Shown piece after piece: positions 1-7,166 of a stretch of DNA of 22,965 bases. The notes below the pieces were generated by a model that searched no databases, was not told the origin of the DNA, and saw only the letters and a list, made by a program, of their open reading frames with translations. This DNA comes from a virus. Every line of letters begins with the position of its first letter. Position 1 is the first letter of the stretch. A program made the translations under genes and the position numbers. The stretch spans positions 1 to 22,965 of the IMG/VR virus record IMGVR_UViG_3300042392_001284. One strand, given 5' to 3'.

Positions 1-1
1 G

Positions 2-199
2 TTGCAGTCGCCTACATACGTCAAAACCGTTACCGCTCCGATTGATCAGCTTACCAAGGAGCAGATCGACTTGTTCAATCGAAACTGGTCGAGAATGCTC
101 AAGCTCGAAACAGATAGAGCAATGATGCAGATGGAAGAAAATCAATCTGAAGAGAAGCAGCTTCAGGAAATGCGCCGTCAAGCTCGTCGCCGCGACTAA
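2..199 (+). CDS. Small charged hypothetical protein, probably truncated by the left edge
   Basis: The frame is open from the window edge. The first in-frame start is a TTG at position 2, so the true start may lie upstream and the 65 visible residues may be only a C-terminal part. The visible part is strongly helical and charged, with a Met/Glu/Gln-rich stretch followed by an Arg-rich tail (MRRQARRRD). Its TAA overlaps the next ATG in a TAATG arrangement, so the two genes are probably translationally coupled. I do not recognise the family. By position it closes a rightward run of genes that starts outside the window. Confidence 0.6.
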   Translation: MQSPTYVKTVTAPIDQLTKEQIDLFNRNWSRMLKLETDRAMMQMEENQSEEKQLQEMRRQARRRD

Positions 200-468
200 T
201 GAAAACCTCCCTCTCCAAAAAAGGTAACACCTACAAGGGGCGTAAGGTGACGCTGAACAAGCCCTTCTACACTCCTGGCGAGCGGAAGAAGAGCGCGGTG
301 TACGTCAAGAATCCGGCTGGCAAGGTTGTCATCGTCCGGTTCGGCGATCCGAACATGGAAATCAAACGCGACAATCCTGAGCGTCGTAAGAATTTCCGCG
401 CGCGGCATAACTGCGATACAGCGAAAGATCCTACCAAACCCAGAACGTGGTCGTGCAAAGCATGGTAA
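199..468 (+). CDS. Stand-alone 'KKGNTYKGRKV...RHNC...WSCKAW' phage domain, like the C-terminal tail of some head-maturation proteins
   Basis: This 89-residue basic protein has the signature of a small domain that I recall at the C-terminus of prohead protease or head-maturation proteins in marine and freshwater phages (I believe DUF6321; recalled, not searched). The signs are a lysine-rich start, a central FGDPNMEIKRD segment, then RRKNFRARHNC and a terminal WSCKAW. Here it is a separate gene with no protease domain upstream in the visible sequence. It starts in a TAATG overlap with the preceding gene, and the next gene begins 4 bp after its stop. The two conserved cysteines and the histidine could bind a metal. 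A structural or assembly role is inference from the family. Confidence 0.8.
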   Translation: MKTSLSKKGNTYKGRKVTLNKPFYTPGERKKSAVYVKNPAGKVVIVRFGDPNMEIKRDNPERRKNFRARHNCDTAKDPTKPRTWSCKAW

Positions 469-472
469 TTTT

Positions 473-661
473 ATGGACAAGATGAAACTTGGCGGTGGCG
501 GTCGTTACGAGAAGCTGATCGGCAGTCTTGAGAAGAAAGGCGTGAAAGATCCGAAGGCTTTGGCGAGCTACCTTGGCCGCAAAAAATACGGCAAGGCGAA
601 GTTCCAATCGCTTGCCGCTAAAGGTCGTCGCCGCGCCGAGCGTGAGAAGGCTAACGCTTAG
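473..661 (+). CDS. Small basic phage protein with a 'GGGGRY...YLGRKKYGK' motif
   Basis: This 62-residue protein is translated from the ATG at 473, 4 bp after the previous stop. The longer frame that opens at 326 lies inside the previous gene and is not used. It has a glycine-rich start (LGGGGRYEKL), a predicted helical segment (KKGVKDPKALASYLGRKKYGK) and a very basic tail. Short proteins with this 'KGVxDPxALAxYxGRKKYG' pattern are common in tailed phages next to head or portal genes, but I know no biochemical function. Its 3' end overlaps the end of the converging primase gene by 11 bp, with no terminator between the two transcription units. Confidence 0.75.
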   Translation: MDKMKLGGGGRYEKLIGSLEKKGVKDPKALASYLGRKKYGKAKFQSLAAKGRRRAEREKANA

Positions 662-2489
662 GATATCGTCCTTTGGAGTACGGTTTCTTAACCGACTCCT
701 TATCCACGACGAACTTCTCAGGCTCCGCGTAGTTCCATGAGATGTCGCCGCCCGTACCACGCTGGATCATAATCGATCCGGTGACTTTTCCGTCCTTATC
801 CGTCATGCCGGAACGGTCAGCTCGTTTCGCCATGCCGAGCATGAACTTGCGCGGATTGTTGAATCCAACCTCCTTCATCACAATCACCTCTCTCGCCCAG
901 TTCGTTAGATCCGACGATCCAAATCCTGAGTAGGCCAAATCTGCCACGCTCTCCGGTTTGTCGTCCTTACCCTTCGGCTTCGGGAAGTGATGGACGAGTA
1001 CCAGGACAACACCTGTCTCCATCATAATCGGCTGGAGCAGATGCCGCGTGAAGTTCGCGCAGACCTCGATATCCGCAGGATTGCCGCCCATGTAGGAGAG
1101 CAGCGGATCGATGTAAACCACGTCAGCCTTGGTCTTGCGAACGAGACGGCGGAGCATTGTGGCGAAGTCTGTTCCGGTTCGAACCGTTTCGCGGAAGAAG
1201 AGCATGTCAACACTCCGCAATCCTCGCTCCCAGTTCTCCTTTCCAAACGTCATCTGAGCTGCACCCTTGAGTGCGTCATGCTGATCGGCGATGTCGTTTT
1301 CCGCCTGGATGTAAGCCACTTTTAACGCCCGGACTGGCTTTACGCCAAACCACGCTTCACCGGACGCCCACTTCATCCCCTGATACGCGGCCATTGAGCT
1401 TTTGCCGCAACCACTTTGGCCTACGAAGAGAAGCGATGAACCACGACGTAGCCACCTGTCGCCGATCAGATTGTCAGGATCATTCTTCGGGTCGTACTCG
1501 ATGATGCTATCGAGCGAGAACTCCTGAGGCATGTCCTGCGACTCCAGATAGTCCGTGAACGCATCCCAGTTCACGACACCCACATTGATGGCCAACAGCT
1601 TCTGCTCATTGCCATCGCGCATCACACCGGCCAACCGGCTGAACCTGCTCGCGTTCTTGTTCTTTGGGTCGATGCCGAGAGCTTCTAACTGGCGATAGAC
1701 GACATCACGACGCTCGTTCCATTCCTCCTTGTTCGCCGCATCGACGCGCACCCAGCCGTGCAAGCTCTTGCCGCCGGAATCGATGACGACGGACATCGGT
1801 AGCTTCGACTCCTTGAGGATCGTCCATTGCTCGTCCTTGGTCTTCTCGTCCATCTCGACCAGCACATGGCGGAACGCTGCCACGCCGGAATCAGAACCAC
1901 TCTCATCGAAGCACGGGTTGACGCGGACGTATGCGCCACGGCTGTCAGGACCGTTCCACATAGCGCTGATGGGCGGCGTGAAATGGTTCTTAATCCATTC
2001 GTCGCGCTTGAGGAATGTACCCTTGGAGTTTGGTCGAGTCCGACCTTCGTCGTCGCTTACGATGTCATTGCAGATGCAGACAACTTCATCTGGTTCAAAG
2101 CAGGCTTTTAAGAAATCTATGGTTGAAAATCGAAAGTCCGATTGCGGAATTGCTTGGATCTTTCGCACCACGAACTTTCCGGTGGGTGATACTGGAGTTC
2201 CGCCCTGCCCCATGCCGGAATTCGATTCGAGAAGCCATCCACGCGGCTTGTCGTGCGCAACCTTGGACGCCTGATCGAGCTTATGCGCCAATTCGTTCGG
2301 CTTCCATGGTGGGAGGCATTTCGCGTTGTACTCGTGCAGGAGCGTCTCAGCATCCCCTGCATTCAGCTCAAAACCGTGTATGAGCGCGGTTGCTACTGCG
2401 AAGGTCGCGTTATGACCGCCTTGTCCGCTGACGGCTCCTGGCGTGTTTCTAATCCACGCACGCGCACGGTCGATCTTTGATTGATTCAT
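651..2489 (-). CDS. Primase-helicase fusion (PriCT-like, AEP primase-polymerase, RecA-like ATPase)
   Basis: This 612-residue protein probably primes and unwinds DNA at the phage fork. Residues about 1-85 resemble the helical primase C-terminal (PriCT-like) module. Residues about 165-300 look like an archaeo-eukaryotic primase core: an acidic pair in VEMDE (E212, D214), the SLH motif (242-244) and the SRFSRLAGVMR segment. Residues about 340-560 form a RecA-fold ATPase with Walker A GQSGCGKSS (357-365), Walker B VVYID (457-461) and a VHHF sensor segment (499-502). The DxD motif of AEP enzymes reads ExD here. The start overlaps the preceding stop in ATGA. It is the last gene of the leftward run. 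No DNA polymerase is visible, so synthesis may rely on the host enzyme or on a gene outside the window. Confidence 0.88.
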   Translation of the reverse strand: MNQSKIDRARAWIRNTPGAVSGQGGHNATFAVATALIHGFELNAGDAETLLHEYNAKCLPPWKPNELAHKLDQASKVAHDKPRGWLLESNSGMGQGGTPVSPTGKFVVRKIQAIPQSDFRFSTIDFLKACFEPDEVVCICNDIVSDDEGRTRPNSKGTFLKRDEWIKNHFTPPISAMWNGPDSRGAYVRVNPCFDESGSDSGVAAFRHVLVEMDEKTKDEQWTILKESKLPMSVVIDSGGKSLHGWVRVDAANKEEWNERRDVVYRQLEALGIDPKNKNASRFSRLAGVMRDGNEQKLLAINVGVVNWDAFTDYLESQDMPQEFSLDSIIEYDPKNDPDNLIGDRWLRRGSSLLFVGQSGCGKSSMAAYQGMKWASGEAWFGVKPVRALKVAYIQAENDIADQHDALKGAAQMTFGKENWERGLRSVDMLFFRETVRTGTDFATMLRRLVRKTKADVVYIDPLLSYMGGNPADIEVCANFTRHLLQPIMMETGVVLVLVHHFPKPKGKDDKPESVADLAYSGFGSSDLTNWAREVIVMKEVGFNNPRKFMLGMAKRADRSGMTDKDGKVTGSIMIQRGTGGDISWNYAEPEKFVVDKESVKKPYSKGRYPKR

Positions 2490-2710
2490 TCGATTCCAAG
2501 TTGTTTTCTCGCTAATTCCCCGCTTTGGCCAAGATCAGTCTTGGCTATCTCGCGAAGAACAGAATTTGATTTCTCTAGTTTCTGAAAAAGGAGAGCAAGC
2601 TCTTTGGGAGTCATCAGGTACTTGCTCCAATGCTGGATGGCGATGGAGCGTGACTGAAACTTCGCAAAGAGCTGCTCTTGTGCGGCGATGTATAGGTTAG
2701 GGCTTCGCAT
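2486..2710 (-). CDS. Hypothetical 74-residue helical protein
   Basis: This small protein is likely all helical (MTPKELALLFQKLEKSNSVLREIAKTD is not reproduced in full; the LFQKLEKSN part has heptad character). I do not recognise it. It ends in a 4-bp ATGA overlap with the primase-helicase start and begins 14 bp inside the end of the preceding small gene, so it appears to be part of one coupled transcript. The position next to the primase suggests a role in replication, but nothing in the sequence shows this. Confidence 0.65.
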   Translation of the reverse strand: MRSPNLYIAAQEQLFAKFQSRSIAIQHWSKYLMTPKELALLFQKLEKSNSVLREIAKTDLGQSGELARKQLGIE

Positions 2711-2882
2711 CGACCAGAACGAACTTGGCCTTGAATTCGGCTTTGGTTCGAACGTAGACCTTGCTCTTGCCTTCTCGCATGTAGGCCACGCCTGCCCACT
2801 TGGTTTCCCCGATCCGTATTTCTACGTCGTCGGAGAGGAGTTCAACCTCCACCGAGCTTTTTGCGGAGTTCCTGTATTTCAT
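2697..2882 (-). CDS. Hypothetical small beta-rich protein
   Basis: I place the start at the ATG at 2882, giving 61 residues beginning MKYRNSAK. A longer frame from 2933 would overlap the preceding gene by 92 bp, while a GTG at 2852 would give a shorter protein with an 11-bp overlap; no Shine-Dalgarno sequence decides between them. The body (VEVELLSDDVEIRI, then YMREGKSKVYVRTKAEF, then KFVLVD) suggests a small beta-barrel or sheet and resembles short phage proteins of the 'xVYVRxxxEF' type. Function is unknown. Confidence 0.5.
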   Translation of the reverse strand: MKYRNSAKSSVEVELLSDDVEIRIGETKWAGVAYMREGKSKVYVRTKAEFKAKFVLVDAKP

Positions 2883-3036
2883 CGTCTGAAGCGTCGTCGA
2901 GATGTCCTGATCCACTGCAATGCCAAACATCATCAGATTTTGGTTTGGGCTTACTCATCCAGCCGCGAAGAATGGCATACTCGATCAGCCGAGGCGCTTC
3001 CTTCAATAGTTGTTCTCGCGTAATTTCAGATTTCAT
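2842..3036 (-). CDS. Hypothetical 64-residue acidic-tailed protein
   Basis: I chose the ATG at 3036 because it begins 11 bp inside the end of the preceding gene; the frame opening at 3114 would overlap that gene by 89 bp. The protein starts MKSEITREQLLKEAPRLIEY, a helical segment of the kind found at the head of small phage regulatory or accessory proteins. It ends in an acidic stretch (HLDDASDDEIQELRKKL). I recognise no family. It belongs to the compact cluster of microproteins between the primase and the HNH gene. Confidence 0.5.
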   Translation of the reverse strand: MKSEITREQLLKEAPRLIEYAILRGWMSKPKPKSDDVWHCSGSGHLDDASDDEIQELRKKLGGG

Positions 3037-3223
3037 CAGGGTCAATTCGTTTGCCACGTCGTCCGTTTGGCCGTCGCATTCCAAGTTCGTTTCCAAGTTC
3101 ATTGGAAAATCCACGGCGAACCAGCCATTCCTTGTACTTCTTGTCGATGTAGGCGAAGTCTATTCTTGGCGTGGATTCATCTGCGTCTGCCACTCGGATT
3201 GTCTGTTGTTTAATTGCGCTCAT
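3026..3223 (-). CDS. Hypothetical 65-residue protein
   Basis: The start ATG shares one base with the preceding stop (TAATG at 3221-3225), the same coupling type seen at 199. The middle contains a DFAYIDKKYKEWLVRRGF segment, which should form an amphipathic helix, and the C-terminus is very basic (MRRPNGRRGKR). This may indicate nucleic-acid contact, but I know no family and make no functional call. Confidence 0.6.
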   Translation of the reverse strand: MSAIKQQTIRVADADESTPRIDFAYIDKKYKEWLVRRGFSNELGNELGMRRPNGRRGKRIDPDEI

Positions 3224-3420
3224 TATTTGTATGTCTCGGTTGTGTGTTTGTAGTGTCTCTCAGCTTGGGTGCAGTTGTAGCAGAGGTCATGTCCTCCGTA
3301 GCATCCGCACCCTAAAGATTTGAATAAGGTCTTGGCCAACCATTGGTACTCTGCGATGGCCGCTCGAAGCGTCTCAACGTCCGTCTCCTCTGCGAGAGGT
3401 TTCAGGTTATTCTCGCTCAT
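3223..3420 (-). CDS. Small protein with a Cys-rich putative zinc knuckle
   Basis: This 65-residue protein has a helical N-terminal half (ETDVETLRAAIAEYQWLAK) followed by CGCYGGHDLCYNC, a compact set of four cysteines and one histidine that could hold a zinc ion. The start codon overlaps the stop of the upstream membrane microprotein in ATGA. Short proteins with a helix plus CxC...CxxC knuckle are common in phage early regions. The specific function is unknown. Confidence 0.65.
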   Translation of the reverse strand: MSENNLKPLAEETDVETLRAAIAEYQWLAKTLFKSLGCGCYGGHDLCYNCTQAERHYKHTTETYK

Positions 3421-3536
3421 TTGAGGATAAACAGGATGAAGTACGCTGCGGTAATCACCACGCCAGCGGCGAACGCTGCTATCATCAACTCTTTGAGTTC
3501 ATCCTTTGATGGTGGACGATTGATTTTTCGATTCAT
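3417..3536 (-). CDS. 39-residue single-pass membrane microprotein
   Basis: This short gene is supported by 4-bp ATGA overlaps at both ends: its start lies in the stop of the HNH-type gene (3533-3536) and its stop in the start of the zinc-knuckle gene (3417-3420). The N-terminal half is polar and basic (MNRKINRPPSKDELKELM). Residues about 18-38 are a continuous hydrophobic segment (IAAFAAGVVITAAYFILFIL) ending in a lysine. The charge pattern suggests a cytoplasmic N-terminus. Function is unknown; it is one of three such microproteins in the window. Confidence 0.7.
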   Translation of the reverse strand: MNRKINRPPSKDELKELMIAAFAAGVVITAAYFILFILK

Positions 3537-4027
3537 ACGGCATCCTGTTTTTTGTGGTGATGATCTTCGTGACACCTCTTGCATAACCATCGCACTTTTA
3601 ATAAATCACTTTGATTGTAGCTATCATGATGTGCCTCCGGTTTGCAATGGCAACCGCATTTTGAACAGGAATTAGGCCTTGTCAGTTTTCCACTGGCAAT
3701 CGCATGTGTTATCGCGTTGTGAGCTTTTTGAAGATGCGGGCTTCTAACTCTCAACTTTCTCACACGAGCTGCCGCCTTTTCCCTGTGAATCGTAAGCGCA
3801 ACCGGATCAGACTTAATCGCTTCAATCTTTCTCTTTTCGTACACTTTCCATAAATCAGAGTTTGCAACGTAGTATGGCCTGTTGTAAGCGGAGTTGTAAG
3901 CTCCATGACAAACTTTGCACCAAGACTGAAAACCATCTTTGCTTGCTGACTGTTTTCTAAACAATTTAACCGGCTTTTCCTCTCGGCATTTAGAGCAAAT
4001 TTTTGTCCTGATTAGTTCTGTTGTCAT
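3533..4027 (-). CDS. HNH-type zinc protein, probable phage homing-like or recombination endonuclease
   Basis: This 164-residue protein has two zinc-binding modules. The N-terminal one has CSKCREEKPVKLF and a later CKVCHGAYN (a zinc ribbon often found at the front of phage HNH or endonuclease VII-like proteins). The C-terminal one reads CSKCGCHCKPEAHHDSYN and ends with RWLCKRCHEDHHH, matching the 'EAHHDDYxxPLxVRWLCxxCH' pattern of a widespread phage HNH family. The AHH is the likely catalytic centre. It may be a free-standing endonuclease that moves between phages or a processing nuclease. A GGAGG lies 10 bases before the ATG. It sits 3 bp after the RuvC-like gene. Confidence 0.75.
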   Translation of the reverse strand: MTTELIRTKICSKCREEKPVKLFRKQSASKDGFQSWCKVCHGAYNSAYNRPYYVANSDLWKVYEKRKIEAIKSDPVALTIHREKAAARVRKLRVRSPHLQKAHNAITHAIASGKLTRPNSCSKCGCHCKPEAHHDSYNQSDLLKVRWLCKRCHEDHHHKKQDAV

Positions 4028-4030
4028 AGT

Positions 4031-4495
4031 TCATCTTCCTCCACCTAGAGCATAGTGCAGAATCAAGAGGGCGTCGCAGTTGCGAAGCGTCACGTCTAGG
4101 TGTGGATACAATTCCTGGGCCTTCGCCTTGAGCTTGCGCTTCCAATCGGAATAATCCTTGCACGATGCTTTCCCGCCGAGTCCTAACGGAGCCTGCCACG
4201 CTTTTGGAGCTGCTCTGTGAAGAGCGTATCCGTATGCGTATGCAGCAGCTTCAACCCGACCAAGGTTTCTGTGAAGCACGGCCATCGACGAGCTTTTCGT
4301 CATGGGGGACACAAAGTTCGGAAGCTCCTCGATCCATAACTCTGAGTTGGCCACCTTTAGCTGATTGATCAGCGCGCAGATGTCCGGTAGTGATTCCGGC
4401 ATCTTTAACAGGACGATTCCGTCCGGTGTGTTGACTGCGAATCCGCCGCCGACACCAGGGTCAACGGCAACGATGGGTTTGTTTGATTTACTCAT
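4031..4495 (-). CDS. RuvC-like Holliday junction resolvase
   Basis: Starting from the ATG at 4495, this 154-residue protein has an RNase H-like fold signature: VAVDPGVGGGF (first catalytic Asp), LWIEELP (catalytic Glu) and a C-terminal RNCDALLILHYAL with the last acidic residue. These match the phage RuvC-like nuclease family that cuts branched DNA before packaging or during recombination. The longer frame that opens at 4579 runs into the SSB gene and is rejected. The start is 4 bp after the SSB stop, and the resolvase, SSB and SF2 helicase form a natural recombination and fork-repair module. Confidence 0.85.
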   Translation of the reverse strand: MSKSNKPIVAVDPGVGGGFAVNTPDGIVLLKMPESLPDICALINQLKVANSELWIEELPNFVSPMTKSSSMAVLHRNLGRVEAAAYAYGYALHRAAPKAWQAPLGLGGKASCKDYSDWKRKLKAKAQELYPHLDVTLRNCDALLILHYALGGGR

Positions 4496-4499
4496 TCGC

Positions 4500-4862
4500 T
4501 CAGTAACAAAGGATAGTGACGTTCTCGGCAGCGATTCGAACGGCTGATTTCGTGTCACCACCGTCCGACCACTTCTCAACCTTCACACGGCCTTTGACAC
4601 GCACCAGCGCGCCATTGGCGACTTCCATAATCTTCTCAGCCACTTGCCCCCATGAGGACAGTTCGAACTCATCGAAGTCTTCGTGGAATCGGCCATCCGC
4701 ATCCGTCCAATGGCGAGCGACGGATATAACGCGGCGCACCATAAGCGCACCCGTTTTGGTTTCTGTTTGACGGCTGATACCTCGAAGTTCGCCGATCAGA
4801 TAAACCACGTTCTCTGTGGGCGTGGCTGTTTCGTTTGTTGTCGTTGTAATTGATGCACTCAT
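4500..4862 (-). CDS. ssb: Single-stranded DNA-binding protein (OB fold)
   Basis: This 120-residue protein starts at the ATG at 4862, which overlaps the helicase stop in ATGA. After a Thr-rich leader it has an OB-fold pattern typical of SSB: VVYLIGELRG, RRVISVARHW, FELSSWGQVAEKIMEV and GALVRVKGRVKVEKW, followed by VRIAAENVTIL. The acidic C-terminal tip that bacterial SSB uses to bind partners is absent; it ends in ILCY. That makes recruitment of host SSB-interacting enzymes less likely. Role: protects single strands during replication and annealing. Confidence 0.88.
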   Translation of the reverse strand: MSASITTTTNETATPTENVVYLIGELRGISRQTETKTGALMVRRVISVARHWTDADGRFHEDFDEFELSSWGQVAEKIMEVANGALVRVKGRVKVEKWSDGGDTKSAVRIAAENVTILCY

Positions 4863-5941
4863 TGGATGAAGACACAACCTAGCTCCCGGTAGCATGCCAT
4901 GCGCTTTTTCGCGTGGTATGCTCCGATGGGGTGGAACTTGTCAGAAAAGTCCACGATTGTCGCACAGTTTTTGGAATCTGTTTTCCGCAGTGCGCGACTC
5001 GCTCGCTGGATCGTCTTCTGTGATGACCGACCGCCGCTCACCATGATGAGTAGTTCGACATTTGGAAGATCGAGTCCTTCGTCGGCCAATGATGTGGCAA
5101 TCATGGTCCGCAGTTTACCGGCCTTAAACTCCTCCATCGCGGCCTTGCGCTGCTTCTTCGCAATCTTGGAATGGACGAGCAGAGAATTCGGAATGCGCTT
5201 TTCGTAGTCCTCACCCAGCGTGATGCGAGGGATAAGGATGAGCGTCTGCATGTCAAGGTGGTCTAGCGCGTAGTTGATGGCGTAATCGTTGCGTTCCCGG
5301 TTCTCACAGATGCCGATTTCAACGAGCGATTCCCAGGCGCACATGCGCTTCAATTCGTCGTCACTTATCCGCATGTACCGACGGCGTGTGGTGAACAGTC
5401 GGTCGATGTTGTCATCGATCTTCTGCTGGATGTTGAGGTCGGTGGCATCGCTGATTTCGAGGTAAGCGTCGGCCAATGAATCGCCGATGTCGCTGCGCTT
5501 GATTTCGTAGACCTGATCGTGGAAGAGCGTTCGTGTTACGGCGTTGCGTTCTGGGTCGTCGCACCAAGGGGTAGCGTCGAAGCCGTAGCGTAGACCTCTG
5601 CATGACTCAATGATGCCGCGAAGGACACGGGCAGGGCTGTGTTTGCACTCATCGACTACGAGAAGGTTCTTGTTGCTGAAGTCCACCGTTTCGTGAGGGC
5701 ATCGCACCTCAACAATCTCATCAGGTACACCGGCAACACGGAGCGATGTTCGCGCTTGCTGACATGTCTCACGGGTTGGAGCGGTCCAACCAAACAACCA
5801 CTCAGGATACAATTCGTGGTAATGCTTGATGATACTCGCACCAATCCATGTCTTGCCGCTGCCAGCCGGTGCGATGATCAGACCGAATGAGTTCGTTTTA
5901 GCCCACTCTACTGCTTTCTGTTGGTAGTCTCTCAGATTCAT
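4859..5941 (-). CDS. Superfamily 2 DNA helicase (DEAD/DEAH-like, UvsW/Ssl2-type)
   Basis: This 360-residue protein begins LRDYQQKAV (Q-like motif). It has motif I APAGSGKT (24-31), motif Ia-like TAPTRE, motif II DECKH (97-101, in place of DEAH or DECH), motif III FDATPW, and C-terminal SF2 motifs ATSLADEGLDLP and QRASRALRKT. The set fits the phage SF2 helicases that remodel forks and recombination intermediates. It lies in an operon with SSB and the RuvC-like resolvase, overlapping SSB by 4 bp. Two stem-loops sit in the 82-bp gap before its start. The ATG at 5941 is preceded by an A/T-rich tract without Shine-Dalgarno. Confidence 0.9.
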   Translation of the reverse strand: MNLRDYQQKAVEWAKTNSFGLIIAPAGSGKTWIGASIIKHYHELYPEWLFGWTAPTRETCQQARTSLRVAGVPDEIVEVRCPHETVDFSNKNLLVVDECKHSPARVLRGIIESCRGLRYGFDATPWCDDPERNAVTRTLFHDQVYEIKRSDIGDSLADAYLEISDATDLNIQQKIDDNIDRLFTTRRRYMRISDDELKRMCAWESLVEIGICENRERNDYAINYALDHLDMQTLILIPRITLGEDYEKRIPNSLLVHSKIAKKQRKAAMEEFKAGKLRTMIATSLADEGLDLPNVELLIMVSGGRSSQKTIQRASRALRKTDSKNCATIVDFSDKFHPIGAYHAKKRMACYRELGCVFIQ

Positions 5942-5958
5942 AGTTTTAGGAAATTTGT

Positions 5959-6014
5959 CCCTCCGACCGCCGCTTCATGGTGGCCAGAGGGTGTTGTCCG
6001 TACCACACGGTACG
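5959..6014 (-). promoter_or_regulatory. Two stem-loops in the leader of the SF2 helicase gene
   Basis: One hairpin pairs CGTACC (5999-6004) with GGTACG (6009-6014) across a 4-base loop. The other pairs CCCTC (5959-5963) with GAGGG (5987-5991) and, inside it, CCGCC (5967-5971) with GGTGG (5979-5983). They fill most of the gap between the RHH-like gene and the helicase. They could slow or terminate transcription or shape helicase translation. No U-tract follows directly, so a simple intrinsic terminator is not certain. Confidence 0.45.
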
Positions 6015-6023
6015 AATCGCTTA

Positions 6024-6209
6024 CTAATGGGTGACTGCCGTCAATGATGCGCTTACTTGCGTCGTATTGCTCATCTTTGCCAGCAGTTCTCTCACCGCTT
6101 TTTCAGCGAGAAATCCGATCTTGATTCCATGCTTTTCGCTAACAGCGCGCAGCTCGGAATGAAGTTCTGAGTCGATTGTGATGACTGTGCTTTTCTTTTT
6201 GGTTTTCAT
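6024..6209 (-). CDS. Ribbon-helix-helix-like small protein (copy 1)
   Basis: The start at 6209 overlaps the upstream stop in ATGA; the frame opening at 6254 is rejected. The 61-residue protein has a short strand (KSTVITIDSE) followed by two helices (LHSELRAVSEKHG and GFLAEKAVRELLAK), the size and order of an RHH/CopG/Arc-type DNA-binding fold. It resembles the product at 8527-8688 along its length, including shared H...L...G-K and A-x-AV-x-E positions. It may act as a small transcriptional regulator, possibly of this early region; the target is unknown. Confidence 0.7.
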   Translation of the reverse strand: MKTKKKSTVITIDSELHSELRAVSEKHGIKIGFLAEKAVRELLAKMSNTTQVSASLTAVTH

Positions 6210-6751
6210 TCGCAGGTGTAGATTTTGTCGGTGGTTCGCAGGCCGGTGGGCCATTGAGGTTCGGTGAATGACTTCTCGATGAAGATGACCTTATCGGTGG
6301 GCTGGATGGTGAGTCGTTCGCCATCGGTTCGGATGAACATGAATTCTTTGGCTTGGTTGGGTTGTCGGCTCCAGCTATCGCCGATGGGAGCGGCGGTGAA
6401 GAGGTAGTCGCCGGTGATGATTTGATCGGCGCATTTGACCTGGCATTCGAGTCCTCGGAGGAAGGTGTACTCGATGGTAGTGAAGTCGGTTCCGTAGCAG
6501 TCCCATCGCTGGGCTTGCTGAGGTGTCCATTCAAGCTCTGGATCGGAGCTGAATGTTATGGCGTGAGGCGGCACCGCCCGGTAAACCGCGCCGCATTCGA
6601 GCATGATGGTGCAGCCCCACATCCGACCTGGGATGGATACTAGGCCGAACCAGACGCAGGGGATGAATGCTGTCCCGGATAATCCGAGGAAGGATGCTTC
6701 GACGAAGCAGTACTGATGGTGAGGCAATTGGCCTGCTTGTGAGTAGATCAT
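6206..6751 (-). CDS. Hypothetical 181-residue phage protein
   Basis: The ATG at 6751 follows GGAG at a 5-base distance and overlaps the upstream stop in ATGA, so the start is well supported. The protein is rich in aromatic residues and cysteines (for example FIPCVWFGLVSIPGRMWGC and LECGAVYRAVPPH) and contains SDPELEWTPQQAQRWDCYG. No catalytic motif or membrane segment stands out. The pattern suggests a compact beta-rich fold, and I suspect it is one of the conserved but uncharacterised phage early proteins. I give no function. Confidence 0.7.
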   Translation of the reverse strand: MIYSQAGQLPHHQYCFVEASFLGLSGTAFIPCVWFGLVSIPGRMWGCTIMLECGAVYRAVPPHAITFSSDPELEWTPQQAQRWDCYGTDFTTIEYTFLRGLECQVKCADQIITGDYLFTAAPIGDSWSRQPNQAKEFMFIRTDGERLTIQPTDKVIFIEKSFTEPQWPTGLRTTDKIYTCE

Positions 6752-6966
6752 GGTTTCTCCGTAAGTGACTTGATGTATCGTTTCCTCTCAGCCGGTTTGG
6801 CGTCGATGATGTACTGCAAAGCTCCGCAAGCATTCACGCTCGCGGTGTGTTCCCAGTCCTCTTTGTTGTCGTAGTACTCATGCCACCGCTCGCTGGGTGC
6901 GACGACAATCTGGCCGGTTCGATTGTGGCGGAACACGAATGCGGCAGGGCCGATGGGTACAATCAT
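6748..6966 (-). CDS. Hypothetical 72-residue protein
   Basis: The ATG at 6966 is chosen over one at 6981 because GGAGG lies 4 bases upstream and the codon overlaps the preceding stop in ATGA. The product begins MIVPIGPAAFVFRHNRTGQ, a beta-hairpin-like start, and ends in a basic helix (AKPAERKRYIKSLTEK). It overlaps the next gene by 4 bp. Family not recognised. Confidence 0.65.
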   Translation of the reverse strand: MIVPIGPAAFVFRHNRTGQIVVAPSERWHEYYDNKEDWEHTASVNACGALQYIIDAKPAERKRYIKSLTEKP

Positions 6967-7166
6967 CTTCCCTCCAACCATTTTTCGAGGTCGTTCAACT
7001 CGTTCACTTTGGCTTCGAGTTCTTTGATGCGGTCGTTGAGACGATTGAGTTCCATCACAATCCCCCGTGGACGTACGTCGCTTAGGGACTTACCTTCTGG
7101 AGTCTTGATGCTGAATCCATTCAGTGGAGGCATTCGTCGCAATACGATGTGGGTGTAGCGTTTCAC
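6963..7166 (-). CDS. Coiled-coil microprotein of the DRIK array
   Basis: The GTG at 7166 is the best start: GGAGGT lies 6 bases before it and the codon overlaps the stop of the membrane microprotein in GTGA. The frame opening at 7223 would run deep into that gene. The 67-residue product has a short basic beta-like head (VKRYTHIVLRR) and a C-terminal coiled coil containing LNRLNDRIKELEAKVNEL, the same DRIK-x-LE core seen in the array members at 7491-8530. Function is unknown. Confidence 0.6.
   Translation of the reverse strand: MKRYTHIVLRRMPPLNGFSIKTPEGKSLSDVRPRGIVMELNRLNDRIKELEAKVNELNDLEKWLEGR

Noticed and set aside
1729-2274. 181-codon open frame on the plus strand inside the primase-helicase gene
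   Set aside because: The opposite strand encodes primase motifs and Walker motifs over its length; this translation is Ser/Pro/Arg-rich with no family features.
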